Below, piece after piece: positions 41,535 to 50,544 of a DNA stretch of 64,000 nucleotides. Origin of the DNA: UBA2241 sp963777895 (GTDB taxonomy: Bacteria > Actinomycetota > Thermoleophilia > UBA2241); the NCBI GenBank assembly GCA_963777895.1, contig CAVZSF010000006.1:62001-126000 (forward strand). Reading direction: 5' to 3'. Below the pieces are notes generated by a model. The model was not told the DNA's origin. It saw nothing but the letters and a program-made list of their open reading frames with translations, and did not search any database. The first letter of the stretch is position 1. Every line of letters begins with the position of its first letter. Made by a program: the position numbers and the translations under genes.

Positions 41535-43118
41535 TCACGAGGCATCCTCGACGGCGCGGCCGCGGCGGCGCACCGTGCGCCAGACGAGGACCAGCTCTTC
41601 CATGCGGAGCAGGCGAGCGGCGGCGAAGTAGGTCACGCCGCTCGCCACCACCGTGACGAACAGGGCGGCGAGCACCGTCCAGAAGCCGCCGTCCGCCAAG
41701 CCGAGGCCCTCGACGGCGCGCCACGCGACGGCGGCGACGCCAGCCAGGGCGCCGGCACAGACCACCGTCTTCACCGCCGTCATGCCGATGCGCGTGCCCT
41801 CGGCGCGGCCGATGTGGCCGCGCAGCAGGTAGGCGAGCACGACGCTGTTGAAGATCGACACGAGCGACGTGGCCAGCGCGATGCCCGTCGCGCCGAGCGG
41901 TCCGAGCAGGACCCAGTCGAGCACGGCGTTGAGCGCGAGGTTCACGAGGCCGACGTAGAGCGGCAGCCACGGCCGCTGCATGCTCTGGAAGCCGCGGTTG
42001 AACATCATGTTCACGTTGGCGAAGGTCAGGCCCAGAGCGAAGGCGGCGAGCACCGGCGCGACGGCGGCGGTGTCCTCCGCCGAGAAGGCGCGCCGCTGGA
42101 ACACGACCTGCACGATGGGGACGGCCAGCACGGTGAACCAGGCGAAGAAGGGCAGCGACACGAAGACCATCTGCCGCACGCCGGTCGACAGGGTCCGACG
42201 GAAGCCGTCCGTGTCGTGCCGGGCGGCGAAACGCGACAGGGACGGAAAGAGCACCGTGCCGATGGTCACCGCGAAGATCCCCTGGGGAAGGCTGTACAGC
42301 CGGAAGGCGTAGATGATCCTGGCCGCGGCGCGGCTGTCGACGTACTGGGCGAAGTACATGTCGATGAGGGCGTTGAAGTTGAGGATCCCGAGCGTGATCG
42401 ACACGGGCACCATCAAAGCCAGGACGCGGCGGAACTGGTCGTCCCCGAAGTGGAGGTTGACGCGCAGCGGCTCGTCCAGGGCGCGCACGGCCAGGACGAG
42501 CAGCACGAGCTCCACGACGGTCCCGACGAGGATGCCGACGGCGAGCGCCGGGACCCCCCAGGACGAGTGCCAGACGCCGACGAACGCGATGATCACGACG
42601 TTCCAGACGATGCTGACGACGGCCGGCATCACGAAACGCTCGTGCGCGAAGAGCACCCCGGTGACGACCCCGGCCAGACCAAGCACGAGGATGGTCGGCG
42701 CGACGATGCGCATGTACTCCACGGCGGCCGCGGTCGACTCGGCCGTGCTCGTGAGCTCCGGGTACAGCGTCCGTACGACGGGGCCGGCGGCGACCACCAG
42801 GACGAGCACGACGGCGCCGACCACGGTGAGCATGAAGCCAAGCAGCGTGGCCGTCACGCGCCGAGCGCGCGCCTGGTCGCCTGCGGCGATCAGACCCACA
42901 AGCACAGGTACGAAGGCCGCGCTGATGGCGGCGTCGGCGAAGAGCTGCCGGATGGTGGTCGGGATGGCAGAGACCGACACGAAGGTGTTGTAGTCGCGGC
43001 TGACGCCGTAGGCGCCCGCGACGACCACCTCGCGCGCGAGGCCGACGATGCGCGACACCGCGGTCGCGGAGGCGACGACCATGGCCGCCAGGGCGAGCTT
43101 GCGCGTGCGCTCGCTCAT
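41535..43118 (-). CDS. murJ: MurJ-type lipid II flippase (MviN family)
   Basis: 527 residues with about 14 hydrophobic segments. The N-terminal signature SRIVGLAREVVVAGAYGVS and ADAAISAAFVPVLVGL match MviN/MurJ. The central cavity arginines and the STGVRQMVFVSLPFFAWF segment are also typical. It moves the undecaprenyl-linked peptidoglycan precursor across the membrane. The start ATG is preceded by a weak AGAAG site. It is divergent from murT, with 169 bp between them, and shares its strand with the downstream CapA-like gene. Confidence 0.9.
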   Translation of the reverse strand: MSERTRKLALAAMVVASATAVSRIVGLAREVVVAGAYGVSRDYNTFVSVSAIPTTIRQLFADAAISAAFVPVLVGLIAAGDQARARRVTATLLGFMLTVVGAVVLVLVVAAGPVVRTLYPELTSTAESTAAAVEYMRIVAPTILVLGLAGVVTGVLFAHERFVMPAVVSIVWNVVIIAFVGVWHSSWGVPALAVGILVGTVVELVLLVLAVRALDEPLRVNLHFGDDQFRRVLALMVPVSITLGILNFNALIDMYFAQYVDSRAAARIIYAFRLYSLPQGIFAVTIGTVLFPSLSRFAARHDTDGFRRTLSTGVRQMVFVSLPFFAWFTVLAVPIVQVVFQRRAFSAEDTAAVAPVLAAFALGLTFANVNMMFNRGFQSMQRPWLPLYVGLVNLALNAVLDWVLLGPLGATGIALATSLVSIFNSVVLAYLLRGHIGRAEGTRIGMTAVKTVVCAGALAGVAAVAWRAVEGLGLADGGFWTVLAALFVTVVASGVTYFAAARLLRMEELVLVWRTVRRRGRAVEDAS

Positions 43119-43287
43119 CGTGTCTTCTGGCCCTGCCTGCGTGCGGCGATCACGGCGATGCTGCTTCCTCCCAGAGGACGGGACGGGCGTAGCGCCACAG
43201 TCTGTCACGTGGCGGTTCGACGTCCCAAGCCGGGAGCCTCCGCCGTCTCACGGGCCCGTGCTAGACTCGCGGGCCGGAAGAGGTCCC

Positions 43288-44565
43288 GTGCCGCCAGCCG
43301 CCCGACAGACGACAGACCCCCGCCTCGCCTTGCCTCCGCGTGCTCGCTGCGCACTGGCGGTCGGGCGGCTCGCCAAAGCTCTCTCACAGAAGCTGGGCAG
43401 GGGCGAGGGCAGCGTGATCGGCGGCAACATCGCCCTCCGCCTCGACCCCCATGTGCTCGACGTCCTCGCCCGAGGCCACGAGATCGCCCTCGTCTCGGGG
43501 ACGAACGGCAAGAGCACGACCACGCAGTTCCTCGCCGCGGCCATGGCCACCGCCGGGCCGCTGGCCCACAACTACGGCGGATCGAACATGGCCACCGGCC
43601 TCGTCGCGGCGCTCGATGCCTCCAGGGAGGCATCCCGCGCCGCCCTCGAGGTCGACGAGGCCTACCTCGGTCCGCTGACCGCGGCCGTCCGGCCCCGCTC
43701 GATCACGCTCATGAACCTCACGCACGAGCTCACCCGAGGCGTCAGCTACAAGCGCGAGGCCGCTCACTGGCGCGAGACCATGGGCCGGCTCGATGCGGAC
43801 TGCACCGTGATCGCCAACGCCGACGACCCGGTCGTCGCGTGGACCGTCCAGCCGGCCGCGAACATCGTCTGGGTGGCCGGCGGACTTCTCGCGAACGAGG
43901 ACGCCCTCGTCTGCCGGGGCTGCCGGTCGCCGCTCGAATGGCAGGGGGACAAGTACCGCTGCGAGCGCTGCGGCTACGCCCGTCCATCAGCGCAGTGGCG
44001 CCTCGAGGACGGCGTCATCCACGGGCCTGCCACGAAGGCCCCCGTCGGCATCTCGCTGCCGGGGCGAGCCAACCAGGTGAACGCGCTCTTCGCGGTGGCG
44101 ACCGCCGCGCTCCACGGCGTGGACGGCGCGACGGCGATGGCGGCGATGGCGCGCATCCAGGATGTTGCAGGGCGTTACCGCACGTACGAGCTCGACGGCC
44201 GCACGGTGCGGCTGCACCTCGCGAAGAACTGGGGCAGCTGGAACGAGACCCTCAGGGTGTTCGCCTCCGAGCCGGACGCCGGCGTGGTGTGTGCCGTTGA
44301 CGGCATGGGGCTCGCAGGCCGCGATACGGCCACGGTCTGGGACACGCCGGTCGAGCTGCTCGCCGGCCGGCGCGCGGTCGCGACCGGCGAGCGCTGTGAC
44401 GATGTCGCCGTCCGGCTACAGGTCGCCGGGCTCGACGTGGCGGTCGTCGCCGACCACCTCGAGGCGATCCTCGCGTGCGCGCCGGGACCCGTCCACGTGG
44501 TCTGCAACTACGTCGCGTTCCCTCGACTCAAGCGGCGCCTAGCGTCTGAGGCACGAGCCTCATGA
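43288..44565 (+). CDS. murT: MurT-like lipid II isoglutaminyl synthase subunit (Mur ligase family)
   Basis: 425 residues. A Mur-ligase ATP loop (LVSGTNGKSTTTQFLAAA), NYGGSNMATGL and EVDEAYLGPL form the central domain. A four-cysteine zinc ribbon CRGCRSPLEWQGDKYRCERC near residue 210 and the C-terminal DUF1727 domain (LAKNWGSWNETL) mark the MurT subfamily. MurT activates the glutamate carboxylate of lipid II for amidation by GatD. The GTG start has GGAAGAGG upstream. It is followed after 19 bp by a GatD-like gene, the normal partner arrangement. Confidence 0.9.
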   Translation: MPPAARQTTDPRLALPPRARCALAVGRLAKALSQKLGRGEGSVIGGNIALRLDPHVLDVLARGHEIALVSGTNGKSTTTQFLAAAMATAGPLAHNYGGSNMATGLVAALDASREASRAALEVDEAYLGPLTAAVRPRSITLMNLTHELTRGVSYKREAAHWRETMGRLDADCTVIANADDPVVAWTVQPAANIVWVAGGLLANEDALVCRGCRSPLEWQGDKYRCERCGYARPSAQWRLEDGVIHGPATKAPVGISLPGRANQVNALFAVATAALHGVDGATAMAAMARIQDVAGRYRTYELDGRTVRLHLAKNWGSWNETLRVFASEPDAGVVCAVDGMGLAGRDTATVWDTPVELLAGRRAVATGERCDDVAVRLQVAGLDVAVVADHLEAILACAPGPVHVVCNYVAFPRLKRRLASEARAS

Positions 44566-44584
44566 CCGCCACCGAGGCCGGGTC

Positions 44585-45425
44585 ATGATCGTCTGCGAGG
44601 GGCCGCTTCTCGTCGTCAGCGCGTATCCCGAGCTCACGCTGCCGCAGGCCGACGACGGCAATGCGCTCGTTCTCGCTCATCGGGCACGAGCGCGCGGCAT
44701 CGACGTTGAAACGAGAACGGTGCACTGCGGCGAGGATCTGCCGCCGGCCGACGTCTACGTCGCCGGCGGCCTCGAGGACGAGGACGCCGACTGAGCTCGC
44801 CGAGTGGCTCGGCAAAGGAGGTGTCCTGCGACGCGCCGTCGAGGCGGGAGCCATCGTGCTCGGCGTGAACAGCGGCTATCAGGTCCTCGGTCACAGCTTC
44901 GAGCTGCCGGATGGCACGGTGCGCGAAGGTCTCGGCCTGCTGGACGTCCGCACCAGACGCGGTAATGCCTGGATCGACGGACCCGTCCTGACCCGGCCCG
45001 ACGCCGATCTCGGTCTGCCCGCCATGAGTGGCTACGAGAGCCACTACGGGATAACCGATCTCGGCGAGCGAGCCGCCCCGCTGACGACGCTCGAGATCGG
45101 TCACGGCAACGGGCCGGCCGAGCAGCCGACAGAGGGCGGCGCGCTGGGACGCGACGGTTTGACGCGCCGCCGCAAGGCGGACGTCCATGCCGTCGCCGCG
45201 ACCAGCCCGCGCACCGACGGCGCCATCGCGGACCGCGTCGTCGGCACCTACCTTCACGGCCCGGTTCTGGCGCGTAACCCGGAGCTGGCCGACCTCCTCC
45301 TGAGCCGCGTTCTCGGGCGTACGCTCGACCCACTCCCACCGTCGTTCGCAGAGGCGGCCCGGAGACGGCGCATCGACGAGGCCCGGCAGTGGGTCCGGCG
45401 CGGCCGGCCCAAGGTCAAGATGTAG
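44585..45425 (+). CDS. GatD-like glutamine amidotransferase subunit, frameshifted and lacking the catalytic cysteine
   Basis: About 280 residues if one extra base near 44785-44792 is ignored. The early part (DDGNALVLAHRARARGIDVE) and later parts (LPAMSGYESHYG, GTYLHGPVLARNPELADLLL) are GatD/CobQ-like. Its position after murT fits. At the nucleophile elbow, where GatD has a VCGGYQ-like sequence, the codons GTG AAC AGC GGC TAT CAG give VNSGYQ, so the cysteine is replaced by Asn. The catalytic His region is kept. Either glutaminase activity is lost and ammonia comes from elsewhere, or the gene is decaying. An additional base error cannot explain a two-residue change in the local frame. Confidence 0.75.
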
Positions 45426-45489
45426 CAGGAGCGCGAGCGCGGTTCGAACGCGAGCGCGAGGACGGCCCACCGACCAACGGAGAGATGGC

Positions 45490-47037
45490 TCAGTCGCCGG
45501 TGCTGCCGGGCGGGGCCGATCCGGTCGGCGACGGGAAGGGACGGATGGACTCGGCGATGCGGACAAGCTCCTCCGCCGTCGCGTTGCCGGCCACCGTCAG
45601 CATCACGCCGTCCTTGACCGCCCAGAGGTGCGGGACAGTGATGCGGGGCGCCACCACGACTTTCGCCGTGACGCCGGTCCAGGCACCGTCCCGCAGCGTG
45701 ACGTCCCGGGCGACGGCCTCGCCGTAGAACGGCTCCACCTCCACCGGGTCATACTCGGCCGCCTCCTCGGGATCGACCGGCGTCCGGGTGGTGACCGTCA
45801 CCGTGTCGAACCCGCGCGTAGAGAGGACCTCGAGCACCTTCTGCCCTAGGGTCACGCCGTTCGCCGTGGTCGCCCGCTCAGCGACTGCGCTCCATCGCAG
45901 GTGATAGCCCTCGGGGAGCCAGGCCGGCAACAGCAGGGCGTACCCCGACCCTTGCCCCAGCTCGGTGACGGCAACGCGGCGGAAACCACCGTCGTGGTGA
46001 TGGACGGGAGAGTCGTTGGGGGCCCTGGCGGTGAAGGCGCCGTTGGGGAGCGGCTCGCCGACGCGGACATCGTGCAGGCTGTAGTCGAGCAGCACGACAC
46101 CGTTGTCGTCAATAGCCTCGACGCGGACGGGCAGGCACGTCCGCTGGTCGATGGTGACGGCAAACGTCTCATCCGGGCTCCGCAGGGCAAGCGACCCCAC
46201 CACGGTCAGCACCCACGCGGGCCTGCCCTCGTACGCCGTCGTTGTGACGCCGGTCGCGCGGCCGCTGCGCAGCGCGAGGACCATGGCGCCGAGGTCTGAC
46301 TGGAAGTTCGCCCAACGGTCGGGCGGCCCGAGCGGATAGTCCTTCGTCACGTCGAGCTGGTACCCCGGCTTCTCGGAGCTGCGCCAGTACGCGGTGAGAA
46401 CGCCGGTCCCGGCATCGTAGGCGACGTCATGGTTGTAGGGGTCGATAGGCATGACGGTCATGAGTCCAGAGGCCCAGGCCTGAGGCCAAGGGGCGTCGTG
46501 CGGTCCGACCTGCTTCTCCATCACTCTGGTCCGGTAGCTGCCGCCGGGACCGACCACGATCCGGGCATGGACGACGGCGTACTCGGCGGCCCCGGGGACC
46601 GCCAGGGTGGCGTACCTCTCAGTCACGTCCGCCTTGATGCTCTTGCCGGACGACAGCGCGCCCAGCGCCTTCCTGATCACCTCGGCCGCGGAGACGGGCT
46701 CGGGACCGGTCACCCGCGAGACCCCCGGCAGCCCGATGAGGACGGCGGCGCTGACGGCCACCACGATCGCGACGATCGCGGCCGCAGCGAGGATGGGACG
46801 ACCCCACCCGAGAGGGCGCGACCGGCGTGGCGGGCGAAGCCGGCCGCCGGTCGCGGCATCCGTCCTCCCCGGCACATCGGTCCAAGCCTCGGCGCCATTG
46901 CCGCCTTCGGTCGCGTCGATCAGGGCCCACACACCGGCGAGGAAGGCATCCGGATACTCGGGCGACTCGAGCTCGTCCAGCGCCCGGCCGAGCGCGACGT
47001 CGCGTTCCTCACCTGGATACCGGCGCCGGCGCCTCAC
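45490..47037 (-). CDS. Membrane-spanning anti-sigma factor-like protein with MucB/LolA-like ectodomain
   Basis: 515 residues. The cytoplasmic N-terminus (about 75 residues) includes ALDELESPEYPDAFLAGVWALIDA, a motif shared with the second sigma-linked gene at 53.9-55.5 kb. One transmembrane helix (about 80-105) precedes a large outside domain that resembles the LolA/MucB/RseB fold (AAEVIRKALGALSSGKSIKADVTERY) and ends in VMLTVAGNATAEELVRIAESI. There is no zinc HC2 motif. Its ATG overlaps the ECF sigma gene's stop by four bases. It therefore probably binds and restrains that sigma factor in response to an envelope signal. Confidence 0.75.
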   Translation of the reverse strand: MRRRRRYPGEERDVALGRALDELESPEYPDAFLAGVWALIDATEGGNGAEAWTDVPGRTDAATGGRLRPPRRSRPLGWGRPILAAAAIVAIVVAVSAAVLIGLPGVSRVTGPEPVSAAEVIRKALGALSSGKSIKADVTERYATLAVPGAAEYAVVHARIVVGPGGSYRTRVMEKQVGPHDAPWPQAWASGLMTVMPIDPYNHDVAYDAGTGVLTAYWRSSEKPGYQLDVTKDYPLGPPDRWANFQSDLGAMVLALRSGRATGVTTTAYEGRPAWVLTVVGSLALRSPDETFAVTIDQRTCLPVRVEAIDDNGVVLLDYSLHDVRVGEPLPNGAFTARAPNDSPVHHHDGGFRRVAVTELGQGSGYALLLPAWLPEGYHLRWSAVAERATTANGVTLGQKVLEVLSTRGFDTVTVTTRTPVDPEEAAEYDPVEVEPFYGEAVARDVTLRDGAWTGVTAKVVVAPRITVPHLWAVKDGVMLTVAGNATAEELVRIAESIRPFPSPTGSAPPGSTGD

Positions 47038-47606
47038 GGCCGCACCTCCTCACCCTCGAGCGCGCGCCGGAGAGCAGCGCGCGCCGACGAAAGGCGCGAG
47101 GCCAGCGTGCCCATGGGGATGCCGAGCGCCTCAGCGGTGGTCCTGTAGTCGTAGCCGTCCCGATCGACCATGAGCACGGCCGCACGTGCGTCGCTGCTCA
47201 GCGAACGCAGGGCAGCGGCCAGGTCGGCGTGAAGAGCGGCATCATCCGCGGGATCCCGCACGAGCCCAAGCGAGGGCGGCTCGGCGTCCGCGTAGACCGA
47301 GACGCGCTGCTTTCTGCGAGCGAGATGATCGAGGCAGGTCGTGTAGGTGATGCGGTAGAGCCATGTCCCGACGGACGACCGCTCCTGGAACCCCGGCAGG
47401 CCGGCGAACGCCTTGACGTAGACATCCTGCATGGCCTCGATCGACGCTTCCCGATCGTCGAGCAGGCGGTAGGCCATAGACCGAAGACGGCGGTCATAGT
47501 GGTCCATCAGCTGGACGAACGCGTTCCGGTCGCCGCGCTTCGCCCGGCGCAGGACGCCGGCGTCCAGCTCGTCTCCGCCTCTCTCGGCCTCGCCTGCTCG
47601 CGCCAT
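47034..47606 (-). CDS. ECF-type RNA polymerase sigma factor
   Basis: 190 residues. Region 2 is RNAFVQLMDHYDRRLRSMAY and AMQDVYVKAFAGLPGF, with the region-2.4-like SSVGTWLYRITYTTCLDHLARR. Region 4 is LRSLSSDARAAVLMVDRDGYD and GIPMGTLASRLSSARAALRR. The ATG has GGGAG eight bases upstream. It directs RNA polymerase to a small regulon and is co-translated with the anti-sigma-like gene downstream. A second, broken pair of the same kind lies at 53.9-56.1 kb. Confidence 0.9.
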   Translation of the reverse strand: MARAGEAERGGDELDAGVLRRAKRGDRNAFVQLMDHYDRRLRSMAYRLLDDREASIEAMQDVYVKAFAGLPGFQERSSVGTWLYRITYTTCLDHLARRKQRVSVYADAEPPSLGLVRDPADDAALHADLAAALRSLSSDARAAVLMVDRDGYDYRTTAEALGIPMGTLASRLSSARAALRRALEGEEVRP

Positions 47607-47829
47607 GCCGGCGCTCCCTGCTGCATCGCGACCACACAGCGGACGCGCGGCAGAAGGCCAAGCAGGCTTTCGCACCATCCCGACCGGTTCTTCCACCGCC
47701 AGAAGCGAGGACACGATACACCCCTCCGTGGGCGCGACTGTTCGGAGGAGTTTGGACGGCGGAGCCGGTGATTTCTTCACCTGATCTCGAGATCGGCTAT
47801 CCGCACACAGGAAGGCTCGAGACGACGAT

Positions 47830-47856
47830 CGGGACCGGCCCGCTGGGCCGGTCCCG
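47830..47856 (-). terminator. Hairpin downstream of the cysteine-rich small gene
   Basis: CGGGACCGGCCC pairs exactly with GGGCCGGTCCCG (47830-47841 and 47845-47856). It lies 28 bp after the stop of the cysteine-rich gene at 47885 and has no T-tract. It may end that transcript before the sigma operon promoter. Confidence 0.5.
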
Positions 47857-47884
47857 ACGTCGCGCTTGCCAGTTGTCTAGACGC

Positions 47885-48145
47885 TCAGATGGCGGTGCGG
47901 CGCACCCAGGTCAGCGAGCTCGGCACGTCAGCGGCGCTGACCTCACGAGGCGGCGCGCCGCGCTTCAAGAAACTGAAGCGCGCCTTCTTGCCGCCGCCGC
48001 CGCAGCACTCGTAGGCGACCTCGGCGCCGTCCGGGCCGACCATGGTCGCCGCGATCCAGCACTCGGCGTTCGAGCCTTCCGCGCACTGGACGACCTGCGC
48101 GGGAGTCATGCATCCCAGTTCCGTACACTGCGAGTCGTCGCTCAT
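47885..48145 (-). CDS. Small cysteine-rich protein of unknown function
   Basis: 86 residues starting MSDDSQCTELGCMTPAQVVQ. Cysteines fall at about residues 7, 12, 21, 29, 48 and 49, with the pair in YECCGGGGKKARFSFLKRG. The spacing suggests metal or disulfide binding, but no known family is recognised. There is no signal peptide, so a cytoplasmic location is expected. GGAG lies eight bases before the ATG, which supports translation. It is a single gene between the sigma operon and the DUF4389 gene. Confidence 0.65.
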   Translation of the reverse strand: MSDDSQCTELGCMTPAQVVQCAEGSNAECWIAATMVGPDGAEVAYECCGGGGKKARFSFLKRGAPPREVSAADVPSSLTWVRRTAI

Positions 48146-48347
48146 TGGCTCACTCCGGATCCGCACACCCCCGCCGTGCGCGGGGACCGACATGGCCACA
48201 GTGTAGCTCTCGCGCGCGCGCACGCCCATCGTCGGCGTCGTCGCGCCCGACGCCGAAGGAATCCCGGCCGTCTTCGGGGAACACAGGGCAGCAGGGTCAT
48301 GCGACGGCCGCTGCCATACATCGATAAGCTGGACGAAAGGACGGGGG

Positions 48348-49421
48348 ATGGCCCCTCACGACTACCCAATAGACCTGCGCGCCGACTACCCCGCGCGAAG
48401 CTCGCGCGGCTGGGCCGCCCTCACCATCTTCCTCATCAAGTTCCTCGCCCTCATCCCCCATTGGATCGTCCTGATCTTCCTGTACATCGCGCAGATCGTT
48501 GTCGCCTTCGTCGCCCAGATCGTCGTCGCGATCACCGGCGAGTATCCGCCCGGAATGCACGCCTTCGTCGGCGGCGTGCTGCGCTGGAGCACCAGGGTCT
48601 CGGCCTTCGTCTACTCCCTGACGGACCGCTATCCGCCGTTCACGCTCCAGCCGGATCCGGGCTACCCCGTCGACATCGTGCTGGAGCGGCCGGCGCAGCA
48701 GAGCCGCGTCTACGCGGCCTTCACCGTGCTGGTCCAGATCCTCGCCCTCGCCGGCCTCGTGGCGTCCGTGGTCTGGCTGGCCCACGGCGGAGCCGCCGAC
48801 TGGTTCGACCGCGTTTCAGGTGACAACGGGTCGGGCAACGGCTCCAGCTGGTACCTCAATCTCGGCGGCCAGACGCCCGCCGGCCTGCTGTTGCGTCAGA
48901 TCGCCGCCCTCCCGCACTACATCATTCTGATCGCCCTGGGCATCGCAAGCCTCGTGATCTGGCTCGTGGTGCAGTGGGTCATCCTCTTCACGGCCGCGTA
49001 CCCGCGCGGCATGTTCGACCTGGTCGTCGGCATCGTGCGCTGGCAGACCCGGGTCACCGCCTACACCCTCGGGCTGAGCGACCGCTACCCGCCCTTCACG
49101 TTCGAGCCGTCGCTCACGGCCGGCGCGGGCGCGGCGGCGACTGCGGGCGCGCCCTGGTCGCCGGGCGGCCCGTGGCCACCGGCCTACTCCGGGCAGCCTA
49201 CGAACGCCGCGTGGCCGCAGAACGCCGTGCAGCCTGCGGCGGCGCCGTGGCCACCGGCCGCCGGGCAGCCTGTGGCCGCCCCTCCGCAGTGGTATGCGGA
49301 CCCGCTGGGGCGCCACCAGTACCGCTACTGGGACGGCACGCAGTGGACACCGCACGTCGCGGACGAAGGCGCCACCGGCTACGACCCTGTGGACGGTTCT
49401 GCCTGGCCTGGGCAAAGCTGA
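48348..49421 (+). CDS. DUF4389 membrane protein with C-terminal DUF2510-like domain
   Basis: 357 residues. Two DUF4389-like units are visible. Each has a hydrophobic helix pair followed by W-(S/Q)-TRV(S/T)A-(F/Y), (L/T)(T/S)DRYPPFT (GGVLRWSTRVSAFVYSLTDR and GIVRWQTRVTAYTLGLSDR). A Pro/Ala/Trp-rich linker leads to QWYADPLGRHQYRYWDGTQW, a DUF2510 domain common in actinobacterial membrane proteins. The function of either domain is not established. AAAGGA precedes the ATG. The gene ends three bases before a glycosyltransferase gene, so the two may be co-transcribed. Confidence 0.8.
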   Translation: MAPHDYPIDLRADYPARSSRGWAALTIFLIKFLALIPHWIVLIFLYIAQIVVAFVAQIVVAITGEYPPGMHAFVGGVLRWSTRVSAFVYSLTDRYPPFTLQPDPGYPVDIVLERPAQQSRVYAAFTVLVQILALAGLVASVVWLAHGGAADWFDRVSGDNGSGNGSSWYLNLGGQTPAGLLLRQIAALPHYIILIALGIASLVIWLVVQWVILFTAAYPRGMFDLVVGIVRWQTRVTAYTLGLSDRYPPFTFEPSLTAGAGAAATAGAPWSPGGPWPPAYSGQPTNAAWPQNAVQPAAAPWPPAAGQPVAAPPQWYADPLGRHQYRYWDGTQWTPHVADEGATGYDPVDGSAWPGQS

Positions 49422-49424
49422 TTC

Positions 49425-50125
49425 GTGGAGGCGGTCCTCGCCCTCATCCCCGCCTATCAGGAAGCGCTGCGCATCGCGGCCGTCGTGGAGCGCACCCGGG
49501 AACACCTGCCTGTGGTCGTCGTCGACGACGGCTCGACCGACGAGACGGCCGCGCGAGCCGAGGCGGCCGGCGCGAACGTGCTGCGCCAGGTCCCGAACGC
49601 AGGGAAGGGAGCAGCGCTGCGCGCCGGCTTTCGCTTCGCCCTCGAGCACGACGCGCGCGGCCGTGGTGACGCTGGACGCCGACGGGCAGCACGACCCGGC
49701 GGAGATCCCGGCGTTCCTCGCGGCCTACGAGGCCACCGGACCGGAGCTGATCATCGGGTGCCGCGACTTCGGCGCGATGCCCCCGGTACGCCGCACGTCG
49801 AACACGCTCGGCACCTGGGTCTTCTCGGCCGCGGTCGGCCGCCGCGTCGCCGACAACCAGTCCGGCTACCGGTTGATAGGCCGTCGGCTCATGACCGCCC
49901 TGCTCGACAGTGACGAGTCAGGCTTCGAGTTCGAGGTCGAGATGATCGCGCGCTGCATCGCGCTACGCCTGCCGATGGCCGACGTCCCGATCCGGACGAT
50001 CTACGCGGGCGAGACCAGTCACATCCGCCCGTTGCACCACGTCGCCGAGTTCCTGCGGGTGAGCGGCAAGCGCGGATCGTGCGCGGGTGAGCGGCAAGGC
50101 GCGGCGGATCGTGCGCGGCGGCTGA
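49425..50125 (+). CDS. Glycosyltransferase family 2 protein, frameshifted
   Basis: About 230 residues. The GT-A signatures VVVVDDGSTDETAARAEAAG, NAGKGAALRAG and LDADGQHDPAEIP are present, but an indel near 49655-49665 separates the second from the third. The fold is that of dolichol-phosphate-mannose-synthase-like or polyprenyl glucosyltransferases. No membrane helix is visible. Near the 3' end a 25-30 bp tandem duplication (about 50063-50118) shifts the frame. Without it the protein would end FLRVSGKARRIVRGG at 50125. The start is GTG, three bases after the DUF4389 stop. Confidence 0.75.
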
Positions 50126-50132
50126 GACTGCG

Positions 50133-50318
50133 TCAGCTGGATGCCTGCAGCGCCTCAGTGGCGGCGTGCAGCGCGCAGAAGTGCCCCGGGTTGTAGTTCG
50201 AGAGGACGGTCTCGCAGCCGCTCGCCTTGCACACGCGCCCGCGACCGTAGGCCAGGATCCTGTCGGAGTTCTTGCCGGAGCGAAGGGACAGGTAGCTGCC
50301 CGTCAGACGGGCCTTCAT
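50133..50318 (-). CDS. Small zinc-finger-like protein
   Basis: 61 residues. The sequence LRSGKNSDRILAYGRGRVC is followed by KASGCETVLSNYNPGHFCALH, a C-x4-C-x10-C-x2-H pattern that could bind one zinc ion. A basic patch and Tyr/Arg-rich segment precede it, so nucleic-acid binding is plausible. The ATG at 50318 lacks a clear ribosome-binding site. A longer in-frame start upstream is possible but adds low-complexity sequence. It overlaps nothing on the other strand except the end region of the glycosyltransferase. I have the impression that similar short proteins occur in actinobacteria. Confidence 0.55.
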   Translation of the reverse strand: MKARLTGSYLSLRSGKNSDRILAYGRGRVCKASGCETVLSNYNPGHFCALHAATEALQASS

Positions 50319-50544
50319 GAAGCGAACCGGGGCGAGGACGGACAAGCCATGGGTCAAGCCTTCCCCGCTAGCTGCCTTTCTACGCGTATGTTCGTAGAAT
50401 GGGCCACCACGGCGGCCCCGAGCGGGTGGCCCAGCGCCGCCCACTGCCTCGTCCTCGACCCCGGTCAGAGCGGCGATCGCGAGTGTTGGCGATCCGCCCC
50501 GATGGGTACTCACGTGTCAGACTCCGCGACACGGGAGGTGTGCC

